Positions 35,722-42,432 of a stretch of 64,000 bases of DNA are shown piece after piece (within the stretch, counting starts at the first letter, position 1; each line of letters opens with the position of its first letter). The stretch lies in NCBI RefSeq assembly GCF_003351045.1, contig NZ_QQZY01000009.1, forward strand, positions 56,151-120,150, read 5' to 3'. This stretch comes from Gaiella occulta (GTDB lineage Bacteria > Actinomycetota > Thermoleophilia > Gaiellales > Gaiellaceae). Made by a program: the position numbers and the translations under genes. Below the pieces are notes generated by a model. It did not search any database and was not told where the DNA came from. It saw nothing but the letters and a program-made list of their open reading frames with translations.

Positions 35722-36174
35722 CTACCACGCCGCCCGCGTGAGCTCGCCGCGCGTCGCGATCACCTGCGCATCGGCTCCGAGCGCCGCCCGCAGCCGCTCG
35801 ACCGCACCCGGCCCGACCTCGAGCGCCTCGACCCGGCGCGCGGCGCCGAGCTGCGCGAGCGCCACGCGCGCGAGCTCGGCCGGCGCGTCGGTGAAGACTC
35901 CGATAGGGACGGAGGCGGCGTGCAGGCGGCGCAGCGCCGCGCTCGCCTCGGCGCTCGGCCGCAGGTACACCGGGGCGCGATCCTCGGCGAAGCGCTCGAG
36001 CAGCGCGCGCCAGTTGCCGGCGCCGGAGGCGTCGAGCACCCGAGCCGCCGCGCCGCGGTCCTGCGGCAGCTCGTGCGGAAGGCCGAGGACACGCGCGGCG
36101 TCCTCGAGCCAGTCGCTCCACAGCGGGCGCGTGTCGCCGAGGGCGCCGTCGAGGTCGACGAGCAGCGCCCTCAC
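35722..36174 (-). CDS. HAD-superfamily hydrolase, short
   Basis: A 150-residue HAD-like protein. Motif I is LLVDLDGALGDTRP with the nucleophile and general acid Asp residues but Ala in place of the usual Thr, and motif II is GVFTDAP. Motifs III and IV are weak: no clear lysine and DD pair is visible, so activity is uncertain. A short cap-like helical region lies between motifs I and II. The GTG overlaps the vanZ stop (GTGA), making a two-gene unit. A phosphatase role is possible but unproven. Confidence 0.7.
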   Translation of the reverse strand: MRALLVDLDGALGDTRPLWSDWLEDAARVLGLPHELPQDRGAAARVLDASGAGNWRALLERFAEDRAPVYLRPSAEASAALRRLHAASVPIGVFTDAPAELARVALAQLGAARRVEALEVGPGAVERLRAALGADAQVIATRGELTRAAW

Positions 36175-36536
36175 GCGCGCCTCCCGGCGCCGGCGGCTGC
36201 GGCCGCGCGGCGCCGCCACGCGAGCACGCCGGCCGTGACGCCGACCGTGTCCACGACGACGTCGTACCAGGCTGCGTGCCGTCCGCGCACGAAGTGCTGG
36301 TGCAGCTCGTCCGAGACCGCGTACAGCGCCCCGAGCGAGACGGCGAGCGCGGGACTGCGAAGCGCGCGCGCGAGCAGCACGCCCAGGACGGCGTACTCGG
36401 CGAGATGCGCGAGCTTGCGCAGCACGAGGTCCCAGGTGCCGAGCCCGGTGCCGAGGCTCGGCACGGCCGAGAGCGAGAAGATCACCGCCGCCCACAGGAC
36501 GACGGGGATCCACGCGCGGAGAGCTGACGCCGGCAC
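36171..36536 (-). CDS. VanZ-like family membrane protein
   Basis: A 121-residue protein with four hydrophobic segments and the VanZ-family signature: FSLSAVPSL early, the central RKLAHLAEYAVLGVLLARAL, and DELHQHFVRGRHAAWYDVVVD. VanZ confers low-level teicoplanin resistance in enterococci, but most family members have no known function. It is divergent from the cobalamin riboswitch operon and translationally coupled to the HAD gene. Confidence 0.85.
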   Translation of the reverse strand: MPASALRAWIPVVLWAAVIFSLSAVPSLGTGLGTWDLVLRKLAHLAEYAVLGVLLARALRSPALAVSLGALYAVSDELHQHFVRGRHAAWYDVVVDTVGVTAGVLAWRRRAAAAAGAGRRA

Positions 36537-36552
36537 CGTCCGATGATAGGCT
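36524..36552 (+). promoter_or_regulatory. Promoter of the cobalamin riboswitch operon
   Basis: CTGACG (36524-36529) and TAGGCT (36547-36552) are separated by 17 bases, ideal for a housekeeping sigma promoter. The -10 overlaps the minus-strand TATCAT hexamer of vanZ, so the divergent promoters may exclude each other. Confidence 0.5.
36543..36548 (-). promoter_or_regulatory. Candidate -10 of vanZ
   Basis: Reads TATCAT on the minus strand and ends six bases before the vanZ GTG at 36536. Confidence 0.45.
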
Positions 36553-36554
36553 GC

Positions 36555-36715
36555 GCCGCGAGAAGGGAGTGCGGTGAGGGAACCCGGTGCGAGTCCGGGA
36601 CGGTCCCGCCGCTGTAAGGGGAGATGCTCCCCCGCCGGAGGCCACTGGCCGAGTGCCGGGAAGGCGGTGGGGGAGGGAGCCCCGAGTCAGAAGACCTGCC
36701 CACTCCTCCGCATAC
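36555..36715 (+). ncRNA. Cobalamin (B12) riboswitch
   Basis: The conserved core is complete. GGGAA and CGGTGCGAGTCCGGGACGG lead into CCCGCCGCTGTAA (to about 36620). GCCACTG and GGGAAGGCGG form the P6-side elements, and the B12 box AGTCAGAAGACCTGCC spans 36685-36700. A pyrimidine block CTCCTCC (36703-36709) lies between the B12 box and GGAAGGA, the ribosome-binding site of the first gene. Control at the level of translation or early termination is possible. Adenosylcobalamin or a related cobamide would turn the operon down. Confidence 0.95.
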
Positions 36716-36740
36716 CGAACCCCTCGTGGAAGGATGATTC

Positions 36741-37337
36741 GTGGTACGACGACTCCTCGTCCTCACGGCGCTCACAGCGCTTGCTCTGGCGCTCGCCGCC
36801 TCGGCTCTCGCCGCCACCATCACGGTGCGCGTCGAGGGCAAGACCCGCTCGATCTTCGGGTCGCTGCCCGTCACGGTGGAGGCGTCCAACGCCATGCAGG
36901 CGCTCGACATCGCCAGCACGCTCGGCGAGTTCCACTACCAGGTGGTCGACTCCTCCTTCGGCCCCTACGTCAGCCAGATCGGCAAGTATCCGGCCGCAGG
37001 CGCGTCGGGGTGGGTGTTCAAGGTCAACGGCGCCTCGCCGCCGGTCGGCGCCGACAAGGTCGAGCTGAAGGACGGGGACGCCGTGCTCTGGTACTTCGCC
37101 ACCTTCGGCGACCTCGGCGGGCCCGCGACCCTCGAGCTGAAGGCGGCCGGAGCCGGGTGCTACGCGCTCTCCGCGCTCGACGACGCCGGCAAGAAGGTGG
37201 CGCTGCGCTCGGCGAGCCTGCACGTCGACGGCCGCCGCGTGAAGGTGCCGGCCGGCGGCAAGGCGTGCGTCGGCCGCCACACCGGGCTCGTGCGCGCCTT
37301 CGCCGTGGGTGCGGTGCGCTCCAACGCGGTGAGGTGA
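36741..37337 (+). CDS. Secreted DUF4430 (transcobalamin C-terminal-like) protein
   Basis: A 198-residue exported protein. Residues 1-25 form a signal peptide ending ALAA. Residues 26-135 are a DUF4430 domain, with ITVRVEGKTRSIFGSLPVTV, then NAMQALDIAS, the aromatic SGWVFKVNGASPPVGADKVEL and DGDAVLWYFATFG. DUF4430 has the fold of the C-terminal cobalamin-contacting domain of transcobalamin. A beta-rich tail follows, with two cysteines that could pair. It is first in the riboswitch operon (GTG after GGAAGGA) and overlaps the next gene by four bases. Likely role: extracellular cobalamin capture. Confidence 0.85.
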   Translation: MVRRLLVLTALTALALALAASALAATITVRVEGKTRSIFGSLPVTVEASNAMQALDIASTLGEFHYQVVDSSFGPYVSQIGKYPAAGASGWVFKVNGASPPVGADKVELKDGDAVLWYFATFGDLGGPATLELKAAGAGCYALSALDDAGKKVALRSASLHVDGRRVKVPAGGKACVGRHTGLVRAFAVGAVRSNAVR

Positions 37338-38041
37338 GCCCACGCCTGGGCATCGCGCTCCTCCTCGTCGCGCTCGCGGTCGCGGGCTGCGGCGGGGAGG
37401 GGCCGTCCCGGGCGGACGGCAGCGCCCGCCTCTGGGTGACGCGCGACCGCGGCAGCGTCGTCATGCTCGACGCCCGCGTGCCCGCGGGACAGACGCTGCT
37501 GCGTGCGCTGCGCTCGAAGCTGCCCGTGAAGACGCGCTACGGGGGGGCGTTCGTCCAGGAGATCGACGGCATCTCCGGCAGCCTGCTGCACAGGCGCGAC
37601 TGGTTCTGGCTCGTGAACGGGCTCGTCGGCGATCGCTCGGCGGTTTCCTACCGGCTGCGAGACGGCGACGTCGCCTGGTGGGACTACCGCGGCTGGGAGC
37701 GAGACGCGGAGACGCTCGAGGTCGTCGTCGGCGCCTTCCCGGAGCCCTTCCGCCACGGCTACGACGGCCGCGTCCGCGCGGCGGCGGTGCGGTATGCCCC
37801 GGGCCTCGGAAGCGCGGCCCGCCGCGTCGCGAAGGCGATCGGGGCCGTCGACGTCGCTCCCGCCGCCGCGGCGGTGCCGAAGGGCGCGAACCTGTTCGAG
37901 CTCGTCGGCGGCGCGCCGCGTTTCAGGGCGGCGCTGCGGACACCCGGCAGCGGCCCGTCCGCCCCCGTGCGCTTCACCTTCGCGGGCGACGTCGACGCTC
38001 TCCTCGGCGGCGCGTTCCGGCGCAGGTTCGCGGTCCCGTGA
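37334..38041 (+). CDS. DUF4430 lipoprotein
   Basis: A 235-residue predicted lipoprotein: the lipobox AVAGC gives Cys19 as the lipidated residue. Residues 32-120 are a second DUF4430 domain (VVMLDARVPAGQTLLRALRS, EIDGISGSLLHRRDWFWLVN, LRDGDVAWWDYRGW), richer in tryptophan than the first copy. The remainder is Ala-rich, and its role is unclear. Anchoring in the membrane next to EcfT would let it hand a ligand to the importer. GTGA overlaps both neighbours. Confidence 0.85.
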   Translation: MSPRLGIALLLVALAVAGCGGEGPSRADGSARLWVTRDRGSVVMLDARVPAGQTLLRALRSKLPVKTRYGGAFVQEIDGISGSLLHRRDWFWLVNGLVGDRSAVSYRLRDGDVAWWDYRGWERDAETLEVVVGAFPEPFRHGYDGRVRAAAVRYAPGLGSAARRVAKAIGAVDVAPAAAAVPKGANLFELVGGAPRFRAALRTPGSGPSAPVRFTFAGDVDALLGGAFRRRFAVP

Positions 38042-38739
38042 GCGCGGGGCCCGCCGCCGCGCTGCTCGCCTCCGCCGCCGTCGCGGCGTTCCTCACCGAT
38101 CGCCTGTGGGCACTCGCCGCCGTCGTGCTGGCGCTGCTCGCGATCTCCATGCGCGCGCCGGCGCGGCGCCGCTGGCCGTACCTCGCCGGCGCGCTGATCA
38201 GCGGGCTCGGCGTGATCGTGATCTCGCCGTTCACGTGGTCGTCGGGTGGAGGCACCCTCCTGTGGGAGGGGCCGACCCTGCCGCTGATCGGGCCGCTCGA
38301 CCTCTCGACGGACGAGATCGAGATCGCCGCCGTCAACGGGCTGCGCCTCGTCGCGGTCGCGCTCGCCTTCTCCGTCTATGCGCTGCTGCTCGACCACGAT
38401 CGCCTGGTCGCGGCCGCCGGGTTCGCGCGGCGCTCGGCGCTCGCGGTCGCGCTCGCGACACGGCTCGTGCCGTCGCTCGAGCGCGACGCAGCCGGACTCG
38501 CCGAATCGGTGCGCGGCCGCGGCGTCGAGATCGACGGCGTGCGGGGCTACGCCACGCTGCTGTCCCCACTCGTCGCGGGCTCGCTCGAGCGTGCCTCGAA
38601 CCTCGCCGAGGCGATGGAGGCGCGGGGGTTCGGCCGGCCGGGCACGACGCGCGCCCCCCGGCCTCCCTGGAGCCGGCTCGACCGCGCCGCGGTCGTCTTC
38701 GCGGCCGCGTTGCCTGTCGTCGTGGCGGTCGTGCTGTGA
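38038..38739 (+). CDS. ecfT: ECF transporter transmembrane subunit EcfT
   Basis: A 233-residue membrane protein of five or six helices with the EcfT/CbiQ coupling region. The two cytoplasmic signature motifs that touch the ATPases are SVRGRGVEI and EAMEARGFGRPG. EcfT scaffolds an S component and the ATPase pair in vitamin and metal importers. GTG start overlapping the lipoprotein stop; four-base overlap with the ATPase gene. Its place behind a B12 riboswitch points to cobalamin or a precursor as cargo. Confidence 0.88.
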   Translation: MSAGPAAALLASAAVAAFLTDRLWALAAVVLALLAISMRAPARRRWPYLAGALISGLGVIVISPFTWSSGGGTLLWEGPTLPLIGPLDLSTDEIEIAAVNGLRLVAVALAFSVYALLLDHDRLVAAAGFARRSALAVALATRLVPSLERDAAGLAESVRGRGVEIDGVRGYATLLSPLVAGSLERASNLAEAMEARGFGRPGTTRAPRPPWSRLDRAAVVFAAALPVVVAVVL

Positions 38740-40085
38740 CGCTCGCCCGCGTCGACTCGCTCTCGTTCGCCTACCCCGACGGGCCGCCGGCCCTGCGCGA
38801 CGTCTCGCTGGAGCTGCGCGACGGTGAGATCGTCGCCCTGCTCGGGCCGTCGGGCTCGGGCAAGTCGACGTTGCTGCGCGCTCTCGCCGGTCTCGTCCCT
38901 CATTTCCACGGCGGCCGCTTCTCGGGCCGCGTCGTCGTCGACGGCGCGGACACGCGGGCGGCACGGCCGGCAGAGCTGGCCGGCACGGTCGCCACGGTGT
39001 TCCAGGATCCGGAGGACCAGGTCGTGATGTCCATCGTCGAGAACGAGGTGGCGTTCGGGCTCGAGAACCTGGGCGCGCCGCCGGAGACGATCTGGCCCAG
39101 GGCGGGTGCGGCGCTTGCGGCCGTCGGCGTCGCCGGCCTGCGGGCGCGCCGCACGGCCGAGATCTCCGGCGGCGAGCTCCAGCGCGTCTGCCTCGCCTCC
39201 GCGCTCGCGCTCGAACCGCGACTGCTGCTGCTCGACGAGCCCACGTCCCAGCTCGACGCCGGCGGGGCGGAGGCGTTCCTCGCGGCGATCGCGGCGGCAG
39301 GGTGCGCGGTGGTGCTGTCGGAGCAGCGCGTCGGAAGGGCGCTCGACGCGGCCGACCGCGTGCTCTACCTCGAGGAGGGGAGGCTGCTGCTCGACGCGCC
39401 GGTGGGTGAGGCGCGCGCGTGGCTTGCGCGCAACCGGGCCCGCTACGCGGGCGTTGCGGAGCCGGCGGCGCTCCCCGCCGCCGCGCCGGGGCCGGAGCTC
39501 GTCGCGCTCGCTGGCGTCACGTTCGCCTACGGCGCCGGGCCGCCCGTGCTCGACGGCGTCTCGCTCGGCGTGCGCCGCGGCGAGATCGTCGCGCTCGAGG
39601 GGCGAAACGGCGCGGGCAAGTCGACGCTCGCCCGCATCGCCGCGGGCCTGCTCGAGCCTTCGTCCGGCACCGTGCGGCGCACGGGCCGGGCCGTCTACCT
39701 GTCGCAGGATCCGGGGCGCTACATGGTGCGCGAGACCGGGATCGAGGAGGTCGCGCTCGGCGTCGCGGGAGACGAGCGCCGCGCCGCGGCGGCGCTCGAG
39801 CGCTTCGGGCTCGCCTTCGCCGCCTGCCGGCACCCGCGTGACCTGTCGAGCGGCGAGCGGGAGCGGCTCGGCCTCGCCGCCGTGTCGGTGTCCGATCCCG
39901 ACCTGCTCGTGCTCGACGAGCCGACGCGCGGTATCGACCCGGACCGTAAGGAGGAGCTCTCCGCCTGGCTGCGCGAGCGTGCCGCGGCGGGCTGCGGGCT
40001 GCTCGTCGCGACGCACGACCGCTCCCTCCCCGCCCACCGCCGCGTGCGGCTCGGCGCTCCCCGCGAGGTGCCTGTTGCCGTCTAG
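38736..40085 (+). CDS. Fused double ATPase of the ECF transporter (EcfA-EcfA')
   Basis: A 449-residue protein joining two ABC ATPase domains. Domain 1 (residues 1-225) has Walker A GPSGSGKST, Q-loop VFQDPEDQV, signature ISGGELQRV and Walker B LLLLDEPTSQLD. Domain 2 (235-449) has Walker A GRNGAGKST, signature LSSGERERLG and Walker B LLVLDEPTRGID. In many ECF systems the two ATPases are separate genes. With an adjacent dedicated EcfT and S component this is a group I (self-contained) importer. GTG start within the ecfT stop. Confidence 0.9.
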   Translation: MTLARVDSLSFAYPDGPPALRDVSLELRDGEIVALLGPSGSGKSTLLRALAGLVPHFHGGRFSGRVVVDGADTRAARPAELAGTVATVFQDPEDQVVMSIVENEVAFGLENLGAPPETIWPRAGAALAAVGVAGLRARRTAEISGGELQRVCLASALALEPRLLLLDEPTSQLDAGGAEAFLAAIAAAGCAVVLSEQRVGRALDAADRVLYLEEGRLLLDAPVGEARAWLARNRARYAGVAEPAALPAAAPGPELVALAGVTFAYGAGPPVLDGVSLGVRRGEIVALEGRNGAGKSTLARIAAGLLEPSSGTVRRTGRAVYLSQDPGRYMVRETGIEEVALGVAGDERRAAAALERFGLAFAACRHPRDLSSGERERLGLAAVSVSDPDLLVLDEPTRGIDPDRKEELSAWLRERAAAGCGLLVATHDRSLPAHRRVRLGAPREVPVAV

Positions 40086-40749
40086 GTGGACGCTGCTCTT
40101 CTCCGGCCTCGCCGTCGCCGCGGTGCTGTGGGCCGCGCTCGACCCCGCGCGCGGCGGGTTGGCGACGCTGCTTGCCGCATTCGCGCTCGTCGCCGGCGGC
40201 TTCGCGTGGCTCGAGGGGGGGACCGACTCGGCGCGCGATCTCACCCTGGTGGCGACGCTCGGCGGGCTCGCGGCCGCGGGTCGCGTCCTCTTCGCGCCGA
40301 TCCCGAACGTGCAGCCGGTGACGGTGATCGTCGCGGCGGCCGGGGTTGCGCTCGGCCCGCGCCGCGGCTTCGCCGTCGGAGCCCTCGCGGCGATCGCGTC
40401 GAACATGTTCCTCGGGCAGGGGCCGCACACGCCGTGGCAGATGCTCGCCTGGGGCGGCTGCGGCGTGCTCGCCGGGCTCGCCGCTCCGCTGCTGCGCCGG
40501 CGGCTTCCGTTCGCGGCCTTCTGCACGGTGCTCGGCTTCGCCTTCGGCCTCGTCATGGACATGTGGCTGTGGTTCGGCTTCTACCCGCACACGTGGGCCG
40601 CCCTCGCCACCGTGCTCGCCGCCGGGGTGGCGTTCAACGTCGCGCACGCCGCCGGCAACCTCGTGCTCGCGCTCGTGGCGGGGCCGGAGTTGCGGCGCGT
40701 GCTCGACCGTTACGCGCGCCGTGCCCGCACGGAGGTGGTCTGGGCGTGA
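40075..40749 (+). CDS. ECF transporter substrate-binding (S) component
   Basis: A 224-residue membrane protein of about six helices. Features typical of S components include an N-terminal Ala-rich region, NVQPVTVIVAAAGVALGPRR and the GFAVGALAAIASNMFLGQGP segment followed by WQMLAWGGCGVLAGL. The TTG start is supported by GAGG a few bases upstream and by the lack of another early start. It overlaps the ATPase stop. Specificity for cobalamin or a corrinoid is inferred from the riboswitch and the DUF4430 partners. Confidence 0.83.
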   Translation: MPSRWTLLFSGLAVAAVLWAALDPARGGLATLLAAFALVAGGFAWLEGGTDSARDLTLVATLGGLAAAGRVLFAPIPNVQPVTVIVAAAGVALGPRRGFAVGALAAIASNMFLGQGPHTPWQMLAWGGCGVLAGLAAPLLRRRLPFAAFCTVLGFAFGLVMDMWLWFGFYPHTWAALATVLAAGVAFNVAHAAGNLVLALVAGPELRRVLDRYARRARTEVVWA

Positions 40750-41588
40750 GGGCTCTCGTCGCTGCTCTCGCGGCCGCCGCGCTCGCGCTCTCCGGCACGT
40801 CCGTCGCGGCCTCGGGCCCGGCTGCGGGCTCCGCGGCGTACCTCGCCGCCCGGCAGTCGGCGGGCGGAGGCTTCGCCGAAGACGGCCAGGCTCCCGACGC
40901 GTCGCTGACGGCCTGGGCGGCTCTCGCTCTCGTTGCCGCCGACGGACCGCCGGCCGCCCGGGCGGGGGCGCTCGAGTTCCTGCGCGGGCGCGGCGGCGAC
41001 GTGCGCTCGGACACGGACCTGGCGCTGCGCGTGACGGCGCTCGCCGCGCTGGGAGACCGGCCCGCCGATCTTCTCGCCCGCCTGCGCCGGCACCGGCCGG
41101 GCGCCCTCGTCAACGCCACCGTGTGGACGCTGATCGCGCTCCGGGCCGCCGGCGAGCCCGCGCCGCAGTCGTTCGTCGAAGCGCTGCTGGGTGCGCAGTC
41201 TCGCAGCGGTGGCTGGTCGTGGTCGCGCGGCGGGCGGCCCGATTCGAACGATACGGCGGCGGCGATCCAGGCGCTGCGCGCGGCGGGCGTGACGGGCGCG
41301 CCGATCCGCCGCGCGGCGGCGTTCCTGCGCAGCTTCCAGAACCGCGACGGCGGCTTCGCGCTCGCGAAGGGGCGCGACTCGGACGCGCAGTCGACCGCAT
41401 GGGCGATCCAGGGGCTGATCGCCGCGGGGCAGCGGCCGGGGGCGGCCGCCTTCCGGTACCTCTCGCGGCTGCGCCGGCCGGACGGCAGCTACCGCTACTC
41501 GGCGCGCTACGCGACGACGCCGGTGTGGGTGACCGCCCAGGTGGTACCGGCGCTGGCGGGCCGCTCCTTCCCGCTCGGCCGAGCCTGA
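40746..41588 (+). CDS. Exported alpha/alpha-toroid (prenyltransferase/squalene-cyclase repeat) protein
   Basis: A 280-residue protein with a signal peptide (residues 1-24). It has at least four repeats of a helix pair ending in a QW-like motif: RQSAGGGFAEDG, AQSRSGGWSWSRGG, FQNRDGGFALAKG and RRPDGSYRYS. This is the alpha6/alpha6-barrel fold shared by terpene cyclases, prenyltransferases and the N-terminal domain of transcobalamin and intrinsic factor. No DxDD cyclase motif is seen and the protein is exported, so an enzyme role in terpene synthesis is unlikely. As last gene of the B12 operon it could supply the second half of a cobalamin-binding pair. Confidence 0.82.
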   Translation: MRALVAALAAAALALSGTSVAASGPAAGSAAYLAARQSAGGGFAEDGQAPDASLTAWAALALVAADGPPAARAGALEFLRGRGGDVRSDTDLALRVTALAALGDRPADLLARLRRHRPGALVNATVWTLIALRAAGEPAPQSFVEALLGAQSRSGGWSWSRGGRPDSNDTAAAIQALRAAGVTGAPIRRAAAFLRSFQNRDGGFALAKGRDSDAQSTAWAIQGLIAAGQRPGAAAFRYLSRLRRPDGSYRYSARYATTPVWVTAQVVPALAGRSFPLGRA

Positions 41589-41607
41589 GCCCGCCGCCCG
41601 CGAGCGG

Positions 41608-41637
41608 GCTCGGCCCGGCACGGCCGCCGGGCCGAGC
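41608..41637. terminator. Hairpin between convergent genes
   Basis: A perfect 12-base-pair stem (41608-41619 with 41626-41637) with a six-base loop, 20 bases after the B12 operon and 16 bases from the end of the convergent membrane protein gene. It may stop transcription from both sides. Confidence 0.7.
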
Positions 41638-41652
41638 CGTCCGCCTCCGTTG

Positions 41653-42345
41653 CTAGTGCGCCGCCGCCGTTCGGTGCATCGGCTGCGTCTCGCCGTGGGT
41701 GACCGCCCGGAAGTGGAACACGCTCGTGCCGAGCACGAAGGCGAGGAACGCGAGGTTCGCGATCAGCACGAGGCCACCCGTCGGCGACCAGAAGCCGCTC
41801 TCCGACCAGGCGGTGCCGGAGACGACGAAGAGCAGCCCGAGCACCGCGCACACGAACCCCCATGCGCGCGGGACGAAGCTCGTCCGCATCGCCGCCGCCG
41901 CGACGGCGAAGGCGAAGCCGGCGAAGACGACGCCGGTCATCAGGTCGAGGATCAACGTCGTCTCGTACAGCCCCTTGGCCGTGTTCGCATCCACGGTTCT
42001 CGCCACGTCAAAGGCGAGCGCCGCGCGCATCAGCACCGCTGCTCCCCCGAGCGCGAACGCGAGCAGGAAGCTCGCGAGCGCCGTGACGGCGAGCCGTTCC
42101 TCGCCCGCCTCGCGCATGGCCGTGACGAGGCTGCCCACGAACCAGAGCATGGCGAGCACGCCGGCGAAGACGATGAACGAGCCGGTGAGCACGGAGCCCC
42201 GGTTGTCGGTGAAGAAGGAGACGACGTCGCTTGCCGGGTCGCCGGCCTTCGGCGGCGCGCCGGCGATGAGCAGGAAGACGATGAACGCGATCGCGAATAC
42301 GACGCCGCCGAGCGGCGCCAGCCTATCCCACCGTCCCTTGTCCAC
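41653..42345 (-). CDS. Hypothetical six- to seven-helix membrane protein
   Basis: A 230-residue protein with about seven hydrophobic segments and short loops; no recognised family motif. The first loop carries GDPASDVVSFFTDNRG, which resembles bacterial DUF4386-like membrane proteins, but the match is weak. The GTG at 42345 is chosen because a perfect AGGAGG lies eight bases before it, while an earlier GTG at 42372 would put that ribosome site inside the coding region. It is divergent from pcrA and convergent with the B12 operon. Confidence 0.7.
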   Translation of the reverse strand: MDKGRWDRLAPLGGVVFAIAFIVFLLIAGAPPKAGDPASDVVSFFTDNRGSVLTGSFIVFAGVLAMLWFVGSLVTAMREAGEERLAVTALASFLLAFALGGAAVLMRAALAFDVARTVDANTAKGLYETTLILDLMTGVVFAGFAFAVAAAAMRTSFVPRAWGFVCAVLGLLFVVSGTAWSESGFWSPTGGLVLIANLAFLAFVLGTSVFHFRAVTHGETQPMHRTAAAH

Positions 42346-42420
42346 GATGTACCTCCTCTTGCGTTGGGACACCTTGATTGTGCGGAACGGAACGAGTCTC
42401 AGTCAAGCAGACGGGGCGGC

Positions 42421-42426
42421 TAGCAT
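42421..42426 (+). promoter_or_regulatory. Candidate -10 of pcrA
   Basis: TAGCAT ends six bases before the ATG at 42433; leaderless-type spacing. Confidence 0.45.
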
Positions 42427-42432
42427 CGGGCG

